Shown piece by piece: positions 57,105 through 64,000 of a DNA stretch of 64,000 nucleotides; position 1 is the stretch's first letter; each line of letters begins with the position of its first letter. A model generated the notes under the pieces. The model was not told the origin of the DNA, searched no databases, and was given only the letters and a program-made list of their open reading frames with translations. A program made the translations under genes and the position numbers. Source of the DNA: Astropecten irregularis (Eukaryota > Echinodermata > Asteroidea > Paxillosida > Astropectinidae); assembly GCA_963971285.1 (NCBI GenBank), contig OZ020244.1:9052001-9116000 (forward strand), in the 5' to 3' direction.

Positions 57105-57147
57105 GCCCTTATAGGTACACTCCCCTGGAGAGTGTACCTATAAGGGC
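57105..57147. other. Perfect 18-bp stem hairpin
   Basis: gcccttataggtacactc (57105-57122) pairs perfectly with gagtgtacctataagggc (57130-57147) around the loop ccctgga. It could be a terminator-like RNA structure, the core of a tiny palindromic element, or a recent insertion. No target duplication is clear. Confidence 0.8.
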
Positions 57148-59412
57148 AATGTGAACATCAGAATTCTGCACCAGATGCATGCGTATTTACTGTACGGTGT
57201 AAATTAATGACCAGAAATTTCCCGATTTTTGAGTATACTTTGATGGCGTTATAAATCAACATTTTTTCTAAGCATGACAGGCTGCTGAATTTGGTACGAG
57301 ATGAACACGTAGGGTAAATGTGCCATGATTCGGACACTTAAGCAATTTTGGATTATTTGACCTTAATGTTTGTTTCTCTCAACTATTTTCACAACAAAGT
57401 GTAGTTATTATATCCAGGTTGATATTTTATGAAAGTTTTTTGTTTCCTTGAAATGAAATTGACTTGAAAATAACCTTAATGTTTGCCATGATTCGGACAC
57501 CCTGTCCATGATTCGGACACACATGAACAAATGCTGAAAAAAACATGCCTTGCAAAATAAAATAATACCTCATCAATGCAGTGGGCACATTTTTAAGTTG
57601 CCACCATTTATTTTCCAAAAAAAGTGTCATTTGACTGCTCAGAACTCAAAAAAGAAAATTTGTGCATGGACACATCCAGGACTTATTTTCAGAGTTTTTG
57701 AAGGCAACGCCCTGATAAAAACGGGCCATTTCAGCCATATCGTGAAATTTGACTCCATTCCGTCCGTGTGCTCCCGTGCGCACGACTCTAGTGTGTACAA
57801 AGTAAATGGCGTAGATGTTAGACTCCAGCCATTGACGAAATGAACGGCAGTCAATGGAGTGGAGTGTAAATTCGGGAGATGCCGGCATTTCTTCTAAAAT
57901 GGAACATACACAAGCCTCAAAATTATTTTGGCATATTTTTAGCGATTCTGGGGGCCTGGGTAGCATAAATCAATGGAGTGTCAGAAATCATGGCACATAT
58001 ACCTTGGCTTCTGGACAAGGAAATTTATGCAAGTTCTAATTGGCAACGCAGCTCTCCATAATTTTTACCTTGATGGTATATTGATGAACAGAATATACCA
58101 GTTTCATATAAAAAAAACAATTTTCTGTGTTTTTAAATAATGCATTTTCTCACCCTATTTTTAACAGAGCTCTTAAGTTAAGGATCACACTTTTTTAAAC
58201 TTGAGGTTACGCCCCAATTTCCTATCAGAAAATGTGACATTTTATAATAGGAATTGGATCATGTATGTGGCACCGTTGTTTAGTCTAATAGGCCCTATAC
58301 TACCTAGTGCACCTATAGGAAAGAATTCCACTGATGACCATAATTTGTGCACAACTCTATAGAACCAACAGAGGGCGTTTTGAGCAAACTGGCTTTTTAC
58401 AGTTTGTAGGTAAAAAAACCCTGAAAAACTCACTTTTCAGATATTCTACGCAAGTTTTCCACACCTGAGATTGAGGTTTGTCATAATTTGTATCCAATAA
58501 GTTAACTCTTGGAGGATATAAAAACATGTAATCCTTTTTCCGTAATGGTAATCAGTGGAATTCTTTGCCATTTGCATTTGCACATTTCCGAGCATCCGAA
58601 TGCTTCCGAAAACGTTGCTTCCGAAGACCTGCCGAAGATGACGTTCGTTGTGACGTCACAAGTTATTTAAATAAAGTAATAAAATTCATTTTTTGGCTCA
58701 GATCTATACTATTTCGTATGTTTTTCAGCGTTTCCAACCCTCTTGAAACAATTCTAAGGCGTTCCATGAGATACAATGTAAAAATGTTCGCTACAACATA
58801 CATATCTGGGGCATTTTTGGTCATTACCTGTTTTTTTTCTACGAAAGGAATTAAGAGTGTTCCGATAAAGCCCTAGTCGTGTGCAGCGCCACCTACCGGT
58901 GGTTCCGGGAACATTGCGTCTAGCTATATAGCTGCAGTGTGACTTTGATAATGAGACTTTTAACTCGTGTGTCGTGAAATTAATTATGTGCATGGTTTTT
59001 TTTTATCTTCTTTGTGCATAATAGGAATACCTTATAAGTCCGTCTTACTAACTGTAGCTATAGTGTAGACCTACGTACATCAGGTAAATGTTAACCTACA
59101 CATTTGCTGAAAAAATAATTATTGACATTTACCGTGGGTTATTATTCATTTCCATGAACTAATCCACGTATGTTAAACTAATAGATTAAGTTCCAGCTTA
59201 ATACAAAATGATTTTTTAAATCATTCAACTTATGAAGTAATTGAACATAAACCATAATTTGAAAATGCTGTCCAATGTAAGTAGTAAGTACACAACTGCT
59301 GCCTTATTTGAAATTGTTCACACCCTCAAATAAAATGGACTCGTCTTAACGGCCGTCTCTACGGCAACCGTAATGCAAAGCACGCCCATACGTGAATAAA
59401 TGAATATGCTAG
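57148..59412. other. Unassigned, with three copies of a 14-mer
   Basis: catgattcggacac occurs at about 57326, 57487 and 57508. Two CpG-containing patches near 58600-58660 carry gacgtcac. No gene was recognised in this 2.2 kb. Confidence 0.5.
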
Positions 59413-59530
59413 ACGCCGTAGCCATGAGTTTCGCGCGGTTTCACGAGAGTTGCGGGGGGAAAAAAGAGACAATCACCGCGCGGACTAAGAAAGACTTGGC
59501 CCCAAGTCTATATTCGACACGGCACGGACG
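59413..59530. repeat. Inverted repeat, right copy
   Basis: The inverse of 56113-56232. It abuts the L1-type ORF1 fragment that begins at about 59531, so the LINE frame was probably joined to it by insertion or deletion. Confidence 0.65.
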
Positions 59531-59750
59531 GGACAAGAACGGCCAACCTGCCCATATACTGGTCAAGCTTCTATCCTACCAGGACAAAGTGAAGGTGGTG
59601 AAGGAATGGCGACGGGCTCTGGAGGGATCTCAGCTCTTTATCCTCGATGATCTAACTTTGCAAGATTGGCAAGAGAAGAGAAGGTGGAAATTGGAGGTAA
59701 AGGCACTATATGATAAAGGGACGAAGCTGAGATTCTTCGCCGGAAAATGA
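59531..59750 (+). pseudogene. Possible L1/Tx1 ORF1-type RNA-binding fragment
   Basis: The frame reads GQPAHILVKLLSYQDKVKVV, then GSQLFILDDLTLQDW, then RRWKLEVKALYDKGTKLRFF and stops at TGA near 59748. The order (hydrophobic strand with IxVKLLSYQDK, EDL-like turn, RR(...)L(...)A, then a strand) matches the C-terminal domain of L1-type ORF1 proteins, which bind LINE RNA. The next codons (RMNSGEVFRFS) also read well, so the stop may be premature. It lies upstream of the Tx1-like LINE at 60237 in the same orientation and may belong to it. Confidence 0.45.
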
Positions 59751-60236
59751 CGAATGAATAGCGGTGAAGTCTTTCGTTTTTCGAATTGAATATAACTGAA
59801 CTGAACAATTTTGTTGGGTCATGCCCGATAAAATCCTTGACTCACATTATGTATGTGTACGTTTTTCATCCCGTCAGTTTATTTAAGGGCGAGAAGTTAC
59901 ATGCTCTAGTTTTTGTATTACCGTGAGAGTTCTTGTGGGCTTGATTACAATTCCTTCCAGTAATCCATTTCATCGCGGGTTATTTGTCGACCTAAAAGTT
60001 TTTTTTTTTGGGGGGGTGCTACGGTGTTCTGTGTTTTGGGATGGTGGGTGCTATGCAAAAATCTGGGGTATTCTATTTAAAAGGTCCTCTTATGTAATTT
60101 GTGAATCATGGTGTAACATATGTAGATTTCTTTTGGGAGGCTGGTGTCTTGTTTTTAAAGATTACATGTATAACATTTCGTCTGTAGTCAAGAAGGGAAT
60201 TATATTCCCCGCTCCATTAAACCGGCATTGCAGTCA
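59751..60236 (+). other. Possible 5' region of the second Tx1-like LINE
   Basis: Between the ORF1-like fragment and the endonuclease start. An open but unrecognised frame lies at 59923-60246. No similarity to the corresponding region upstream of 47198 is obvious. Confidence 0.4.
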
Positions 60237-61080
60237 TGGAAAATAGTTATTTTTCAATAGCCTCGATGAATTGCCGAGGATTGGGCGACAGGGTCAAGAG
60301 AAGGGATGTCTTTAATTTTTTTAGGAATAAAAAATACTCCGTTTAATGTCTGCAAGATGTACATTTCACTAAAGACATGGAAAAGCTGGTGGAGAGTGAA
60401 TGGGGTTTGAATTGTTATTTTAGTTCTTTCAGAAGCAATTCTAGAGGAGTGGCTATTCTTTTTAATAATAATTTGTATAAAGTCAAGGGTGTTAAAAACG
60501 ATGACATTTTCTAATTGTGGATCTTGAAATTGGTGTTTACAAAATTACTCTGGTTAATCTATACGGTCCTAATAATGATGATCCTGGTTTCTATGACGAT
60601 ATCTGTACAACTTTGAACGATCTTGACAACACCCACGTTATTTTATGCGGAGATTGGAATCTGATTTTAAATGAATCCCTCGACTGTGTGAACTATAGTA
60701 ATCTGAATAATCCCCTAGCAAGAAACAGGGTACTTAATATGTGTAATGACTTTGATTTATTTTATTGTCATAGATATACTTGGAGACAGCATCAAACTCT
60801 GAAACAATCTAGGCTGGATTATTTTCTAATTTCATCAGAAATAAATTCTAAACTTATTAGTTGTGACATTAAGCCAGGATATAGAACTGATCACTCTCTT
60901 ATTGATATTAGTGAGGTGGAGCGAGGTCAAGGTTACTGGAAATTTAACAATTTATTATTGATGGATAAAGCTTACTGGGAGTTAGTTCGAGAAACAATTT
61001 GGGAGTTGGTAGAAGAGTATGCATTGCCTCCATATTCACATGATAATCTAAGAAACATGCATCCACGGGATATCCTTTTT
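60237..61080 (+). pseudogene. Tx1/L1-like LINE, second copy: endonuclease
   Basis: From 60237 (an ATG followed by SIASMNCRGLGDRVKRRDV) the endonuclease reads in pieces: CLQDVHF, SSFRSNSRGVAILF, then after a shift near 60510 LVNLYGPNNDDP, VILCGDWNLILN, RYTWRQHQTLKQSRLDYFL and YRTDHSLIDI. It is clearly the same family as 47198-48460. One in-frame stop lies near 60342 (TAA after the Val codon of the KYSV segment) and at least one frameshift breaks the frame. Confidence 0.85.
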
Positions 61081-61975
61081 TCCTATTAATGATCAAACAT
61101 TTTTTGAAATATTATTGATGAAAATAAGGTCGAAGACTATTTCTTTCTCTGCCTGGAAGAAGAAAGAAACCAGGAATATAGAGATTTTGCTTGAGAAAGC
61201 GATAAGTATTTTGTCAGACAAAGTTTCCGATGGTGATTTCGATTCAGTTGAGCCAAGCAAGCAGATCTTGTCGTTCTCCTCAAAGTTAAAATTATATATA
61301 ATTATATATAATTATATATACAATGTTCTGGTCTCATCCGAACATGTGCAAAGAAAATTTATAGATAAGGAATGTTAAACTAAACGCTGACTTCGAAATG
61401 GTCTCTTATTTTCAATATCCCATACGCCTGTACAGTAGACACTAAATTACGGTGGTTTCAATTTAGATTAATACATCGGATCCTGGGTACTAACTTATTT
61501 CCGTTAAAGATCGGCAAAACAGACACTAATCTCTGTACATTCTGTAACAAGGAAGAGGAGACACTTAATCATTTGTTTTGTACTTGTACTCACACCACTT
61601 CTTTTTGGTATTCAGTACTCTTATGGATTAAGGAAAAAACCAACCAGGCGATTGCAGTGGACAACACAGTCTTTCTATTTGGTAACACCAATGTCAACAG
61701 TAAAGTGGTCAATTTGATATTATTGATTTGTAGATTCCACGTGTACAAAATGAAAATGAATGAAAAATGTCCCTCTCTCTCAGCTTTGAAAATAGATGTG
61801 AAGAATTACTACTTGATGGAAAAATATGTTTTTTACTAATGGAATGGGTTACAAATTCTACAAAAAAATGGGACAAATTGTTGACTCTACGCAAATTGTA
61901 TAGATGTTTAAAAAAAAATCAGTGAAATGAAATAAATGAGCACCCCGGATATAATTTCAAAAAAATAATAAAAAA
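61081..61975 (+). pseudogene. Tx1/L1-like LINE, second copy: linker and zinc-knuckle end, RT deleted
   Basis: The linker (MKIRSKTISFSAWKK) ends near 61280. Three AT-repeat units (aattatatat) follow at 61288-61321. From about 61440 the C-terminal region resumes: LRWFQFRLIHRILGTNLFPL, KTDTNLCTFC and TLNHLFCTC (zf-RVT), then SKVVNLILLICRFHVYKMKM. The entire reverse transcriptase domain is missing between these points, so this is an internally deleted, non-autonomous copy. An A-rich stretch near 61960 marks the 3' end. Confidence 0.85.
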
Positions 61976-62192
61976 ATGAATAAAAAAAAATCTGGGAAAA
62001 AAATCCTTTCACTTAAAGGATCTGTGACAAAAAGCTGCAATGAGCTGTTATTTCTTAGCAGATGATTAATAAAATCGATATCTGTATTTAAAACAAGTTA
62101 ATTATGTCTTAATTATTTTATATGAATTGTTTTAGTCTGATTTTTATTCCTTTTGGGAACGCCCATTTTTAAAAGCCCGAAGGCGATACCGT
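61976..62192. other. Spacer; no feature recognised
   Basis: AT-rich flank between the LINE 3' end and the terminal TIR element. Confidence 0.4.
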
Positions 62193-63992
62193 GTTACGTA
62201 ATGGCTGGTGACGTCAGCTGATGAACACAGTTCAGCCATGAGGATGAATTCACATACTCTGTATGTGTATTGTACACGCAGTTCCCTGCTTGCGCGCTGT
62301 CAGTTTAGCATTTTCCTGACACTTTTTGTTAGTTATAATGCACAGATTAAAAAAACAAACGAACACCTGTTATAACTGTTTATTTATCTACCATGATAAA
62401 TTGTTTGGGAACAGAAGAATACGTAACTAGGCCTACTGCCGGAAATTTCGGATTATGGTTGGACCATGTAGAAAAAAGACACACGGTCTCCATGAACGGA
62501 GCCACGGCCTGCGACTTACGTTACGTTGACTGTGATTTTTGAATAATTCATACTGCAAATTCAAGGACTAAAGTTACGAAAAATATGTACAGATGTTCAA
62601 TAAAATGGTAGCGGTGTGTTGCTGCTGGTTGTAGTAACAAAGTTTACGAGTCCAGCAATCATGGATTTTGGGATCATCAATCTTTTATAAGGGGATACAC
62701 GTGGTTCCTACCACGGGGTGTGAAGCGATGAAAATGACCGCAATAGTACGTGTGGGACATATCAACGCCTGGTAAGATTTGACCTAGCTTTGCCCTCATT
62801 TGATATATTTTTAATGAATAAAGTTGATAATTGAACTTCTACAGTGCGATTGATATTACAAACCACCCCTGTAAAAACAATGGTCTGGTCCAAATGCGTC
62901 CGCTAATGCATGTGCTTTACAAAAAATAAGAATGATAATTATGATAACAGCAATCGTCATGCTGGGGAACGCAGAAAGTTTGGGTTTTTTCTCGAAAAGT
63001 TGGGGGTCAATTATAAAATTGAGGATGTCCGAGAATAACAGACGTATTGGGACCATGAAGAAAATTAATTGAGGGAAATTCTTGATCTAGGAGTAGAGGT
63101 AGATGCTGCAACGTATCACCAAAATTACGGCACCCAGAAAAATACGTAGGGCCTTAGTAGTAGAACTGGGCTAGAATGTAGAAAAATACCCACGCAGGAG
63201 CAATGTTACTTCTCTAGCTAAATTCTAAAAAAACAGACAGCGATGTACGGGCCCCTAAACAATTATTTGAGAATCATTGAAAGTATTTTTGTAAAATTTA
63301 TCTAATATATTTTAGTACAATATTTGATTTTTACAATACTTTTCGAGCACTCCGTTGTGTGGGCCCGATGGTGTACCCGAGTGATACATGGTGTAGGGCC
63401 GAAACATGTAGGCTGTGACATGTGTTGGTTCGCATGTACGTACTGTTGGGCAGCATTATTTCGTTCCGTTTACCTCCAAATTCATCAACATTTTGAATGA
63501 TTTCGTCGTCGGATTTTCGCCAAAGCTTGATTCAGAACAGTTTTCGGAATTTGATGTCAATGCCATGCCTTTCAAGGGACTGAATTTAACCGAATTGACA
63601 CCATGTAGGCCTACATATTTTCACATAAGCATACGGGTAACCGGTATAGACTCTAGCAGGTGCACGCGATGCGTGGGATACGTCCGTGCAAACTTGGCAA
63701 TCCTTCGTCGGCTGAGCCGCAACAAATCAACATAATGTCTTGAACTCGTATGTCTTTAGCCCAGATTCAAAGATAATAGTTTTCTTCCATGACAATTCGA
63801 AATAAACAACGAAAATCGCAACTTCAAAACAACAACATCATCAACCGCAAACCGAGTGTTCCCTCTCGAGACTACATTGTAATGCGGTTTTATATGGATA
63901 TACACGTTTGAGTACCAGTGTTACTGGTACCCGTCAGTAGTCGATGTGAAAACCTGGGTTCATCAGCTGACGTCATAGGCCGTTACGTAATC
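62193..63992. mobile_element. TIR element with a THAP-like signature, 1.8 kb
   Basis: gttacgtaatggctggtgac at 62193 and, reversed, gattacgtaacggcctatga at 63992 start inverted ends that match at about 29 of 34 bases. A short frame at about 62612-62660 reads RCVAAGCSNKVYESS, which has the CxxxxC start of a THAP zinc finger (C-A/V-A-x-G-C-x-N). THAP domains occur in P-element- and Kolobok-type transposases. Further transposase motifs were not found; the rest is broken or lost. A frame at 63415-63735 has no recognisable domain. Target duplication is not visible. Confidence 0.5.
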
Positions 63993-64000
63993 ATTATTGC

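Noticed and set aside
59923..60246. 107-residue Trp/Cys-rich plus-strand frame before the second Tx1-like LINE
   Set aside because: No motif of ORF1 or any known family was visible; it is more likely untranslated LINE sequence.
63415..63735. 106-residue plus-strand frame near the window end
   Set aside because: Readable as protein but with no recognisable motif and no supporting splice or start context; kept only as part of the TIR element.

Overview
This window reads as animal nuclear DNA: AT-rich, with intron-like splice signals, no bacterial gene organisation, and a large majority of sequence that is dead or dying transposable elements. The repertoire (L2/CR1-like and Tx1/L1-like LINEs, a Penelope-like element with a GIY-YIG domain, a Helitron, a tyrosine-recombinase element, a Mutator-like element, hAT- and Harbinger-like miniature elements, a solo LTR, a tRNA-type SINE) fits a marine invertebrate, possibly a deuterostome such as an echinoderm, hemichordate or amphioxus. 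The species cannot be fixed from the sequence alone.

Layout. 1-1.86 kb: short tandem and direct repeats, including two perfect DR1 nuclear-receptor-type sites. 1.86-3.17 kb: a terminal-inverted-repeat (TIR) element without a transposase. 3.7-5.25 kb: a frame-broken tyrosine-recombinase-like gene (Crypton-like). 5.5-12.88 kb: a Helitron coding region broken by a miniature TIR element (6.3-7.2 kb) and an L2/CR1-like LINE (9.4-12.5 kb). 12.88-15.49 kb: a second L2-like LINE on the minus strand, itself cut by a 1.2 kb miniature element. 17.1-17.8 kb: another TIR element. 19.98-24.8 kb: a minus-strand LINE remnant whose 3' region was split by a 3.67 kb Mutator-like element with long inverted arms and a 9-bp target duplication. 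25.3 kb: a poly-C hAT-type miniature element with an 8-bp target duplication.

29.76-33.48 kb: a higher-order repeat built from a 129-130 bp satellite monomer plus a separate ~200 bp block; one monomer holds a miniature element whose removal with one target copy restores the exact 130 bp period. 34.3-34.9 kb: a Tc1/mariner-like transposase remnant. 35.1-36.0 kb: an element with tandem CRE-like palindromes. 37.5-40.1 kb: inverted arms enclosing a SINE and a LINE fragment. 44.6-46.04 kb: a solo LTR. 47.2-50.99 kb: a Tx1/L1-like LINE; a sister copy at 60.2-61.98 kb has lost its reverse transcriptase by internal deletion.

51.4-55.63 kb holds the best candidate for a host gene: small plus-strand exons with good splice signals, whose last intron contains two near-identical, opposed Penelope-like copies meeting at a 200-base assembly gap. 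The window ends with a TIR element (62.19-63.99 kb) carrying a THAP-like zinc-finger signature. No element looks intact enough to be autonomous; the interest lies in nested-insertion chronology, a hammerhead-ribozyme-like motif, regulatory-motif-rich satellites, and the interrupted host gene.
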